Source of the DNA: Verrucomicrobiota bacterium
GTDB taxonomy: Bacteria > Verrucomicrobiota > Verrucomicrobiia > Limisphaerales > UBA9464
NCBI GenBank assembly: GCA_947471985.1
Contig: CANIZL010000002.1
Span: 1 to 64,000, forward strand
DNA length: 64,000 nt
Direction of reading: 5' to 3'
Position numbers and translations under genes: made by a program. This document shows positions 53,760 to 61,686 of this stretch, piece after piece. The notes under the pieces are model-generated. The model was not told the origin of the DNA. It did not search any database and saw only the letters and a list, made by a program, of their open reading frames with translations. The stretch's first letter is position 1. Every line of letters begins with the position of its first letter.

Positions 53760-55637
53760 ATGCTCCCGTCCCTCCATTCTGTGAAGCGCTCCTTCACCGC
53801 CTTGGCGCTCTTCGCCCTCCTCTTAGCCCGCCCTACCCTCGGGCAATCCACCGATCCCGGCCTGCTGCTCCACTTCGGTGTGTCGGTCGGATCCTTCGAA
53901 AACGGCATCGCCACCGACGCCTCCGGCAAGGTCACCGCTCGCAGCCACGGTCATCCCCACAAACAGACTCTCGGGCCCAGTGAGGGATTTCGTTTTAATG
54001 GCACCAACGAGTGGTGGATCGTGGCCGACGACATCGCCACCAATCCCCCCCCGATGCCATCGCGGGAATTCACCGTCTCCGCTTGGGTGAGCCTCGCCGA
54101 CACCACCCAGCGCGGCTCCATTATTGGCTGTGTGCAGGACAACCCCGATGCCCAGCAGGGTTGGATGCTCGGATACAGTTCCGAATCCTTCGTCTTCGGA
54201 TTATCGACCAAGGGCGCCAGCACCAACAAGGGTCGCTTCACCTATCTGCACGGCACCAACAAGGTCATGACCGGCAAGTGGTATCACGTCGCCGCCACCT
54301 ATGATGGATTAAACATGCGCCTCTTCGTCAACGGCCAGCCCGACGGCGAAAGTCAGCAACAATCCGGCGACATCTTTTACCCGCTCCACGCTCCCTTCAC
54401 CATCGCCTGCTTCAAGGACAAGAATGAACAGCGGCCCATGGATGGCACCCTCCTGGAAGTGAAGGTGCATTCGCGCGCGCTGCCCCAATCCGCCTTCACC
54501 ACCGAGGCCGCCGCCGGCGCACGCCTGATTAGCTATGATTTACCCCTGGCTCAGAGTCAGCGGTTCATCGCCCGGCCGTTTCTCCAGTGGGCCACCCGCG
54601 ATGGCATGACCATCGTCTGGGAGACCGCCCGCCCCGGACGCGGTTGGGTCGAATACGGTGAGAAACTGCCCTATGACCACAAAACTCCCACCGCCGCCGA
54701 GGGAATCATGCATGAGATCCGCATCGAGGGACTCAAGGCGGAGACGCAGTATTTCTATCGCGTTCACACCCTTAATGCCGACGGATCCGACTTGGTCGGC
54801 GACGCCCTCACGCTGCAAACTGCGGTGAATCCCGAGAGTCCGTTTGCCTTCGTCACCATCGGCGATACCCAAAAGAACAAACCCGTCATCAAGAAGCTCC
54901 AGGATTTCGCCTATTCGCTCCGCCCCAACTTTGAGATTCACTTGGGCGACGTCGTCGACGAGGGACCCAACAAGAATGAATGGATCAAGGAGATGTTGCC
55001 CGCGTCCTGGACCTTGATGAGCCGAGTTCCCGTGTTCCCCTGCATCGGCAACCACGAGAAGAATCATTCGCTCTATTATCAGTACTTCTCCCTGCCCGAA
55101 CCGGAGTACCACTACACCTATACCTACGGCAACGCCCAGTTCTTCGTGCTCGATACCAATAAATCCGTCGCCCCCGGCAGCGACCAATACCGCTGGCTGG
55201 ACGAGCAACTCGGCAAATCCACCGCCACCTGGAAATTCTGCTATCACCATCACACCATCTGGTGCTCCGACGAAGACGACTATGGTGATACCTACAAGGA
55301 GAAATCCACCTGGGGCGATCCCCGGCATCGGCATCTCTCAGCGCTCTACGAGAAGCACCACGTCGACATCGCCTTCAATGGCCATGTCCATGCCTACGAA
55401 CGCACCTGGCCGATCTATAAGGAAAAGGTCAATGAGGAGCTGGGAACGATTTATATCACCAGTGGCGGCGGTGGGGCTGGATTGGAATCGGTGGCTCCCT
55501 CTCGGACGTGGTTCCAGAAGCGGTCCTATCGCGGACATAATATCACCTACGTCACCGTCCACGATAAGACCTTGCAATTGCAGGCGTTTGACCTTGATGG
55601 ACGCCTCTTTGACGTCCTGGATATTAAGAAGAAGTAG
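53760..55637 (+). CDS. exported LamG plus purple-acid-phosphatase-like metallophosphatase
   Basis: 625 residues with signal peptide (ALALFALLLARPTLGQ). A LamG/concanavalin domain (about 40-240: FTVSAWVSLADTTQRG, GKWYHVAATYDGLNMRLF) is followed by a fibronectin-like strand region (WETARPGRGWVEYGEK) and the phosphoesterase domain with IHLGDVVDEGPNKNE, FPCIGNHEKNHS, FCYHHHTIWC and AFNGHVHAYERTWP. The first motif reads VTIGDTQKN, where purple acid phosphatases have GDxG. Secreted phosphomonoesterase or related enzyme. Its ATG is 3 bp after the ZnuA-like gene, so likely coexpressed; its metal centre may explain that. Confidence 0.88.
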   Translation: MLPSLHSVKRSFTALALFALLLARPTLGQSTDPGLLLHFGVSVGSFENGIATDASGKVTARSHGHPHKQTLGPSEGFRFNGTNEWWIVADDIATNPPPMPSREFTVSAWVSLADTTQRGSIIGCVQDNPDAQQGWMLGYSSESFVFGLSTKGASTNKGRFTYLHGTNKVMTGKWYHVAATYDGLNMRLFVNGQPDGESQQQSGDIFYPLHAPFTIACFKDKNEQRPMDGTLLEVKVHSRALPQSAFTTEAAAGARLISYDLPLAQSQRFIARPFLQWATRDGMTIVWETARPGRGWVEYGEKLPYDHKTPTAAEGIMHEIRIEGLKAETQYFYRVHTLNADGSDLVGDALTLQTAVNPESPFAFVTIGDTQKNKPVIKKLQDFAYSLRPNFEIHLGDVVDEGPNKNEWIKEMLPASWTLMSRVPVFPCIGNHEKNHSLYYQYFSLPEPEYHYTYTYGNAQFFVLDTNKSVAPGSDQYRWLDEQLGKSTATWKFCYHHHTIWCSDEDDYGDTYKEKSTWGDPRHRHLSALYEKHHVDIAFNGHVHAYERTWPIYKEKVNEELGTIYITSGGGGAGLESVAPSRTWFQKRSYRGHNITYVTVHDKTLQLQAFDLDGRLFDVLDIKKK

Positions 55638-55646
55638 TCTCGATCC

Positions 55647-57113
55647 ATGAGCGTTCCGGCCGGCAGCAGCAGCAGCAACCGCATGACCCGATTGGCGGCT
55701 ATATTGCCGTCGAATCGTCTGCTTCTCCGGCCGGAACAACTTTCCGCCTACGAAAGCGACGGGCTCACCGCGTACCGTTCCCGTCCCCTGGCAGTCGCGG
55801 TACCCGAAACCACCGAAGAGGTCATTCGACTGGTTCGCTTCTGCCATGACGAGCGACTGCCTTTCGTCGCGCGCGGGAGCGGTACCAGCCTCTCCGGCGG
55901 TTCCCTGCCCGTCGAGGGTGGCATTGTCATCGCTCTCAACCGGCTGAATAAGATTCTCCACCTCGACCCGGCTCAACGCTTCGCCGTCGTAGAACCCGGG
56001 GTTATTAATACCCAGGTCACCACTGCCGCCGCCGTCCACGGTCTTCACTACGCCCCGGATCCCTCCAGTCAGTCCATCTGCACCATCGGCGGCAACGTGG
56101 CCTTCAATTCCGGCGGCGCTCATTGCCTGAAGTACGGCATGACGGCGAATCATGTGCTCGGACTCAAAGCCGTACTCGCCTCCGGCGAAGTGGTCTCGTG
56201 GGGCGGGCGGAGTCGCGAACAGATCGGCCCCGATTGGTGCGGACTTTTCACCGGCAACGAGGGCCTCTTCGGCATCGCGCTGGAGATCACTTTGCAACTC
56301 CTGCCCCGAGCCGAGAGCTACCACACCGTGCTCGCCGGCTATCGGACCTTGGAACAGGCGGGCGATGCCGTGTCAGCAATCGTCGCCAGCGGACTGCTTC
56401 CCGGGGCGATCGAAATCATGGATGCTCTGGCTCTCGAAGCAGCGTCGGCCGCCGTTCACGCCGAATATCCTCCCCATTGCGAGGCCGTGCTCATCGTCGA
56501 ACTGGAAGGCCCGCGTGAAGGAGTCGCTGCGGATCGCCTGCGACTGGAGGCGATCATTGCCGCCAGCCAGCCCGTGGAAGCCCGTCCCGCCCGCGACGCC
56601 GCCGAGCGCGCCGCCATCTGGAAGGGACGCAAGAGCGCCTTCAGCGCCGTGGGCCGGTTGTCCCCCGATTTCATTGTTCAGGACGGGGTCGTCCCACGCC
56701 GTCATCTCGGCGCCGCGCTGCGCCAGATCGGAGAGCTTTCCCGCGCCGCCGGATTGCGCGTCGCCAATGTCTTCCACGCCGGCGACGGTAATCTGCATCC
56801 ACTGATCCTTTACCGGGGTCGTCAACCGGGTGAACTGGAACGCGCCGAGGCGCTGGCGGGCCAGATTCTCCGGCTCTGCATTAAGCTCGGCGGATCAATC
56901 ACCGGCGAACACGGTGTCGGTGTTGAAAAACGCGATTACCTGCCGGAGATGTTTAATCCGGATGAGATGGATTGCCTGCAACGCATCCGGGCCGCCTTCG
57001 ATCCCTTGGGCATTGCCAATCCGGGGAAAATGTTCCCGGTGGCGGGGGCCCCTGCCCTGCATCATTCCGGGCTCCACCCCCTGGAGGCCGCGGGCGTGAT
57101 CTCCCGCGAGTAG
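55647..57113 (+). CDS. glcD: FAD-linked oxidase, glycolate oxidase subunit GlcD-like
   Basis: 488 residues. FAD_binding_4 domain with [20 protein letters not shown] and [20 protein letters not shown], then FAD-oxidase C-terminal domain with [16 protein letters not shown] and [17 protein letters not shown]. Oxidises glycolate or another 2-hydroxy acid; substrate is uncertain because glcE and glcF are not next to it. Last gene of the seven-gene run, 9 bp after the phosphatase. Convergent with the CRTAC1-like gene. Confidence 0.87.
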   Translation: MSVPAGSSSSNRMTRLAAILPSNRLLLRPEQLSAYESDGLTAYRSRPLAVAVPETTEEVIRLVRFCHDERLPFVARGSGTSLSGGSLPVEGGIVIALNRLNKILHLDPAQRFAVVEPGVINTQVTTAAAVHGLHYAPDPSSQSICTIGGNVAFNSGGAHCLKYGMTANHVLGLKAVLASGEVVSWGGRSREQIGPDWCGLFTGNEGLFGIALEITLQLLPRAESYHTVLAGYRTLEQAGDAVSAIVASGLLPGAIEIMDALALEAASAAVHAEYPPHCEAVLIVELEGPREGVAADRLRLEAIIAASQPVEARPARDAAERAAIWKGRKSAFSAVGRLSPDFIVQDGVVPRRHLGAALRQIGELSRAAGLRVANVFHAGDGNLHPLILYRGRQPGELERAEALAGQILRLCIKLGGSITGEHGVGVEKRDYLPEMFNPDEMDCLQRIRAAFDPLGIANPGKMFPVAGAPALHHSGLHPLEAAGVISRE

Positions 57114-57133
57114 TGCCGGCCCCCGACCAACGG

Positions 57134-59062
57134 CTATTTCGCGGACTCCTCGCGCACCACCGTTTCCCGTCCCAGCGGCACCGTTCCCAGTCGCTGCTGC
57201 CGTCCGCCCGGCCAGGTCACCATCACTTCGTCCACCCGACCGTTCCTACCCAACCCGATCGTCACCGGCAATTCACTCTGCGACAGATAGCTTTTGGTCG
57301 GCATCACCTGTCGCTGCAACGTCCGAACGCCGCTGCGTACCGTGATCCACGCTCCAATGGCGTCCCGATTGGAACGGGTTCCCACCAGTTTCAGGCGAAA
57401 CCAGGCATTCCCCAAGTGCTGATCGTTGCGCAACAGCAGGGGAGGTCCGTTCACCTGCGTGATCACCACATCCAGATCACCATCTCCGTCGAAATCGGCG
57501 TAGGCACTCCCGCGACCGACCCGGGGCTGAAAGATATCGGTCCCCGCCTGATTGGTGCCCACACTCACAAACGTTCCACCTCCGCCCGTGCCGCCGGCGT
57601 TCCAAAACAATTGGGCCGGCTGGCGATAGCTGACCCCCGCCTGCACCTTGCTCACGTCCTCTTCGATGTGACCGTTCGCCGTCAAAACATCCAGCCGCCC
57701 ATCGAGATCATAATCGAAAAAGAAGAGGCCAAACTTGAGGTAAAGCTGGCTGGAAGGACCCAGGCCTTGGGCAATCGCCTCATCGGCAAACACCAGTTCA
57801 TCCTTGCGACCCGAGGCCACATACAAGGCATTCATCTCGTTCGCGAAGTTGCCGATGGCTATTCCCAACGCCGGATCATCGTCGCGAAACCGCGCCGTAT
57901 CGATCCCCATCGCCCCGCGGGCCTGGCCAAACGAATCGAACGCCACCCCCATCGCCGCCCCCACCTCCCGAAACGTTCCGTCATGCCGATTGGTGAAGAC
58001 AAAGTTCTGCACCGTATCGTTCGCCACCACCAGATCCATCCAGCCGTCCCCATTTAAATCCACCGGACCCACCGCCAGCGTCTTGGCCATCGGAAGACCC
58101 GTCGCTGGATTGCGCTGCTGCAAGCCACTCGCCGCGGTGATGTCGGTGAAACGGGTCCCCGCCGGGAGGTTCCCCGGCAGCACCGGGCCGTCATTGCGAT
58201 AGAGGTGGGGCAGGGTTCCGGGAAAATTCCACGGACGGCCATACGATTTGCCAATCCCCGTCAGTTGGTTGTTGACCTCTCGATCCAATTCCGGTGACCA
58301 ACCCACGTAATTGCCGACAAATAGGTCTAAATCACCGTCGTTATCGATATCGATCCACGTCGCAGCCGTACTCCACTCCTTGCCCGCCGCGGGAATGCCG
58401 GCGGCTCCGGTGACATCCCGAAAGTGGGGTTGACCCTGCGCATCCGGACCTTCATTCCGGAATAGCCGATTGCCGCCGACCCCGGTGAAAAAGACATCCA
58501 CTAATCCATCGCCGTCAAAGTCCCCACAGGCCACGCCCATTCCGTAGAATGCAACGTCCAGACCCGAACCTCGGGTGACGTTGGTGAAGTGTATCGGACC
58601 GCCGGGTTGCGTGTCGTTGCGATACAAGCCCGGGGTGCTGCGCTTCGGCGCTGCCTGGGACCCTGGCCAGTCCGTTCCATTGACCAAGAGGAGATCCGCA
58701 TCCCCATCACCGTCCGCATCAAACGCCGCTACGCCCGCCCCCATCGTCTCCGGCAAAAACTTCTCCCCGGTCGCCCCATTAAAATGAAGGAAATCCAGGC
58801 CGGATTCTTTAGTTATATCGATAAAGAAAGCCTGAGGAGCGGAATTTTTTGAATGATCCCGCAGTTTTGGCTCACTCAACGCGGTGACCCGGGTTGGTCG
58901 GGTTCCTGGCATTCGCGTCAGCCACCAGATCACCCCTCCCGCCACCAGCCCCAGCAGGATCAACGCCAGAAGCGACCTTTGCAGCGCTCGGGCCAGAGCC
59001 TGCTCGTCCTCGCCCACCGGCGATTTCTGGTCGTCCTCCGTTTCGGGTGGCACTCCGCTCAA
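57134..59062 (-). CDS. membrane-anchored CRTAC1-like FG-GAP/ASPIC-UnbV repeat protein
   Basis: 642 residues. A single N-terminal transmembrane anchor (LLALILLGLVAGGVIWWL) with a short cytoplasmic acidic tail, then FG-GAP repeats (e.g. GVAAFDADGDGDADLLLVNG, GDFDGDGLVDVFFTGVGGN, VDLNGDGWMDLVVANDTV) and a C-terminal ASPIC/UnbV domain with RSNRDAIGAWITVRSG and VTWPGGRQQRLGTVPLG. The repeats make a Ca-dependent propeller. Function unknown. Its ATG overlaps the end of thrC by 4 bp. Confidence 0.88.
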   Translation of the reverse strand: MSGVPPETEDDQKSPVGEDEQALARALQRSLLALILLGLVAGGVIWWLTRMPGTRPTRVTALSEPKLRDHSKNSAPQAFFIDITKESGLDFLHFNGATGEKFLPETMGAGVAAFDADGDGDADLLLVNGTDWPGSQAAPKRSTPGLYRNDTQPGGPIHFTNVTRGSGLDVAFYGMGVACGDFDGDGLVDVFFTGVGGNRLFRNEGPDAQGQPHFRDVTGAAGIPAAGKEWSTAATWIDIDNDGDLDLFVGNYVGWSPELDREVNNQLTGIGKSYGRPWNFPGTLPHLYRNDGPVLPGNLPAGTRFTDITAASGLQQRNPATGLPMAKTLAVGPVDLNGDGWMDLVVANDTVQNFVFTNRHDGTFREVGAAMGVAFDSFGQARGAMGIDTARFRDDDPALGIAIGNFANEMNALYVASGRKDELVFADEAIAQGLGPSSQLYLKFGLFFFDYDLDGRLDVLTANGHIEEDVSKVQAGVSYRQPAQLFWNAGGTGGGGTFVSVGTNQAGTDIFQPRVGRGSAYADFDGDGDLDVVITQVNGPPLLLRNDQHLGNAWFRLKLVGTRSNRDAIGAWITVRSGVRTLQRQVMPTKSYLSQSELPVTIGLGRNGRVDEVMVTWPGGRQQRLGTVPLGRETVVREESAK

Positions 59063-60138
59063 AGATTCATCACCGCCATCACGGCTTCCCGGTTGGCCGG
59101 CACAACGATCGGACTGAATCCCGCCACCTTAACCGCAATGTCCGGATCCTTCAACCCGTGACCGGTCATGGTGGCAGTGATCAAGGATCCGTCCGGAATC
59201 TCGCCGGTCCCGACGCAATGAATCAACCCCGCCAAGGCGGCCGCACAGGCCGGCTCCACCATGAGACCTTCGGTCCGCGCCAACAGCTTGTAGGCGTACA
59301 ATATCTCTTCATCCGTGACACTGCGGATCCGTCCATCGGACTCCCGGGCGGCGTCCATGGCGCCCTGCCAACTCGCCGGATTCCCGATCCGGATCGCCGT
59401 GGCCACCGTTTCCGGGTTCTCCACCGGATGGCCCAGGACCAAGGGAGCGGCTCCTGCGGCCTGCCAGCCCATCATGCGCGGCAGGGTATCGGCCTTCTCG
59501 GCCGCATGGTACTCTTTGAAACCGCGCCAGTACGCCGTGATGTTTCCCGCGTTCCCGACGGGCAGAAAATGGAAATCCGGGGCATCCCCCAAGGTGTCGC
59601 AGATCTCAAACGCCGCCGTCTTCTGGCCTTCAATGCGTACCGGGTTCACCGAGTTCACGACCTCCACCAGGCCGGATTCCCCCAATTCCCTCACAATCCG
59701 CAGGGCGTCGTCGAAGTTGCCCTCGATGCTGACCGTGGTGGCCCCGTGCAACAGAGCCTGGGCCATCTTGCCCGCGGCGATCTTGCCTTGCGGCAACAGG
59801 ACCACGCAGCGCAGCCCGGCCCGCGCCGCATAGGCTGCCGCACTGGCGGACGTATTGCCGGTGCTCGCGCAGACTACCACTTTGGCCCCGCGTTCCTTGG
59901 CCTTGGTGATCGCCATCGTCATGCCGCGATCCTTAAAGGAACACGTCGGATTCAAGGCCTCGTACTTCAGGTACAGGTCGAACCGGCCCTTGATGGCCGC
60001 CACAAAGCTGGGAACCGGAATCAACGGCGTATTCCCCTCCAGCAACGTCACCACCGGCGTCTCCGCCGTCACGGGCAAAAACTCAGCGTACCGGCGGATC
60101 ACCCCGGGCCATGGATACGATACAGCACTCATGCTCAC
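59059..60138 (-). CDS. thrC: threonine synthase
   Basis: 359 residues, PLP-dependent. Converts O-phosphohomoserine to threonine. The PLP Lys is in CSFKDRGMTMAITKAKERGA, followed by VVVCASTGNTSASAAAYAAR, the phosphate-binding VGNAGNITAYWRGFKEYH and LVEPACAAALAGLIH. Length matches the shorter class (actinobacterial/archaeal type). It is nearest to the probable origin region, and its 4-bp overlap with the FG-GAP gene downstream suggests a transcript carrying both. Start ATG 60138. Confidence 0.94.
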   Translation of the reverse strand: MSMSAVSYPWPGVIRRYAEFLPVTAETPVVTLLEGNTPLIPVPSFVAAIKGRFDLYLKYEALNPTCSFKDRGMTMAITKAKERGAKVVVCASTGNTSASAAAYAARAGLRCVVLLPQGKIAAGKMAQALLHGATTVSIEGNFDDALRIVRELGESGLVEVVNSVNPVRIEGQKTAAFEICDTLGDAPDFHFLPVGNAGNITAYWRGFKEYHAAEKADTLPRMMGWQAAGAAPLVLGHPVENPETVATAIRIGNPASWQGAMDAARESDGRIRSVTDEEILYAYKLLARTEGLMVEPACAAALAGLIHCVGTGEIPDGSLITATMTGHGLKDPDIAVKVAGFSPIVVPANREAVMAVMNL

Positions 60139-60416
60139 AGAAGCGGACCATCTAGCGGCTCAAGGCTTCTCGTGGAAGAGGTTTTTGCGCCACTTTACGC
60201 ACTCCCGGGTCCTGGATGAACCCTCCCCCGGAAAGCGCTGCCCTGAGCCGAACCCTGGAACTACGTGTCAATAACCCCGGGTTTACCCCCAAACCTCCCC
60301 GCCAACTCCCCCTCCAACCACTTCTTGGTTCCCCTTCCGGCGGCTTCACAAAGTTATTGGCCCCCGCCACCTCACTTTGCGCCAGTGCCGGGCGACACCA
60401 CCACAGGTTGTACAGG

Positions 60417-60425
60417 TTATTCACA
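60417..60425 (+). promoter_or_regulatory. DnaA box
   Basis: TTATTCACA matches the 9-mer consensus TTATNCACA exactly. It lies 54 bp upstream of the dnaN start and directly before an AT-rich stretch. Confidence 0.7.
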
Positions 60426-60461
60426 CACCCTACTACGGGCTTTCTTTTCTTATCTTTTACA

Positions 60462-60474
60462 GACTACAGTAGTC
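60462..60474. promoter_or_regulatory. palindrome immediately before dnaN
   Basis: GACTAC-a-GTAGTC is a perfect 6-bp inverted repeat with one central base, ending 4 bp before the dnaN ATG. It may be an operator or a leader hairpin that covers the ribosome-binding region; no Shine-Dalgarno sequence is seen here. Confidence 0.35.
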
Positions 60475-60478
60475 CCTG

Positions 60479-61591
60479 ATGAAGCTGACCATAGCTAAGG
60501 ATCAATTGCTGACCGGTCTCCAGGCGGTACAGAACGTCGTGGGGTCTCGTTCGACCCTGCCCATTCTCTCCAACGTCCTCCTCCGGGCGGAGGGCGGGCA
60601 GCTCCATTGCACCGCCACCGATCTCGATGTCACCATCTCCTGCGCGGTTCCCGCCAACGTCGAAATCCCCGGAACCGTGACGTTGCCGGTGAAAAAGATC
60701 GTTGGCATCACCCGCGAGTTGGCCGCCAACGAAATCGAGATCGAGGTGGATGAAAAAGCCGTGGCGATGGTGCGGGCCGGGGCTTCGTATTTCAAAGTCC
60801 ATGGGTTGGCCGCGGATGAGTTCCCGCCCCTCCAAAGCTTCCAGAACGCCAAGTCGGTGACGTTCACCCAGGAAAAACTGAAGTCGATGCTCCGCAAGAC
60901 CAGCTTCGCGGTGTCGACCGATGAAACCCGCTACGTCCTGAACGGCATCTTCTTCAGCTTCAAGGATTCCAAGGCGACGTTGGTGGCCACCGATGGACGC
61001 CGGCTGGCGCTGACGGATGAGGACGCGGAGATCGCGCCCACCAGTCAGGCGGACTTCATTGTCCCCACCAAGGCCATCAGCGAATTGAACCGGTTGCTGA
61101 CGGCGGGTCCGGTGGAGATCCAGTTCACTGAGAATCTGGTGGCGTTTCGCACCACCGCCGCCACCGAAGGCGGCACCGGGGTGTTGATCATCTCCAAACT
61201 AGTGGATGGCAGTTATCCCAATTACCGGCAGGTGATTCCTCAGGCACCGCAGGAACGCATCACCTTGGTTCGGGAGGAGTTGCTGCAGGCTCTGCGCCGC
61301 GCCGAGATCATGACCAGTGACAAGTCGAACTCGGTGAAACTGGCGTTCGGCCGCAACCAACTGGTCATCACCGGCAACACTCCGGAGGTCGGCGAGGCGC
61401 GGGAAACGCTGTCGATCAACTACAGCGGCAAGGAGATGGCCATCGCCTTTAATCCGACGTACCTGATGGATCCGTTGAAGGCGTTGACCAACGACGAGAT
61501 CTTCTTTGAATTGATCGACGAACTCAGTCCCGGCGTGGTGAAGTGCAACGAGCCCTTCCTGTACGTCATCATGCCGATGCGGATGAGCTGA
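60479..61591 (+). CDS. dnaN: DNA polymerase III beta sliding clamp
   Basis: 370 residues, the normal length. Three topologically equal domains, starting MKLTIAKDQLLTGLQAVQNV with GSRSTLPILSNVLLRAEGGQ, then RYVLNGIFFSFKDSKATLVA, TDGRRLALTDEDAEI, ISELNRLLTAGPVEIQF and the C-terminal YVIMPMRMS that lines the partner-binding pocket. The clamp tethers polymerase III to DNA and recruits other factors. dnaA, recF and gyrB are not next to it, unlike in many bacteria; upstream is the origin-like region. Start ATG 60479. Confidence 0.97.
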   Translation: MKLTIAKDQLLTGLQAVQNVVGSRSTLPILSNVLLRAEGGQLHCTATDLDVTISCAVPANVEIPGTVTLPVKKIVGITRELAANEIEIEVDEKAVAMVRAGASYFKVHGLAADEFPPLQSFQNAKSVTFTQEKLKSMLRKTSFAVSTDETRYVLNGIFFSFKDSKATLVATDGRRLALTDEDAEIAPTSQADFIVPTKAISELNRLLTAGPVEIQFTENLVAFRTTAATEGGTGVLIISKLVDGSYPNYRQVIPQAPQERITLVREELLQALRRAEIMTSDKSNSVKLAFGRNQLVITGNTPEVGEARETLSINYSGKEMAIAFNPTYLMDPLKALTNDEIFFELIDELSPGVVKCNEPFLYVIMPMRMS

Positions 61592-61686
61592 TCCGAGGTT
61601 CCGGGGTCTCCCGAAGGCGGGGGACCCGGAGAGGCGCTGTGGAGCGCTGAGGTGCTCGGAGACGGTGGAACGGCCGGAAGCCCCAC

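Larger units (their letters stand above)
60139..60478. other. oriC: candidate chromosomal replication origin region upstream of dnaN
   Basis: About 340 bp without a gene. It contains one perfect DnaA box TTATTCACA (60417-60425) and a one-mismatch relative on the other strand (TGTCAATAA, 60266-60274), followed by the most AT-rich part (CTTTCTTTTCTTATCTTTT, about 60441-60459), as expected of an unwinding element. A 13-bp palindrome GACTACAGTAGTC (60462-60474) precedes the dnaN ATG. parS sites lie 12-13 kb away and plus-strand base skew changes here. Only one perfect box was found, so this is a candidate. Confidence 0.5.
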
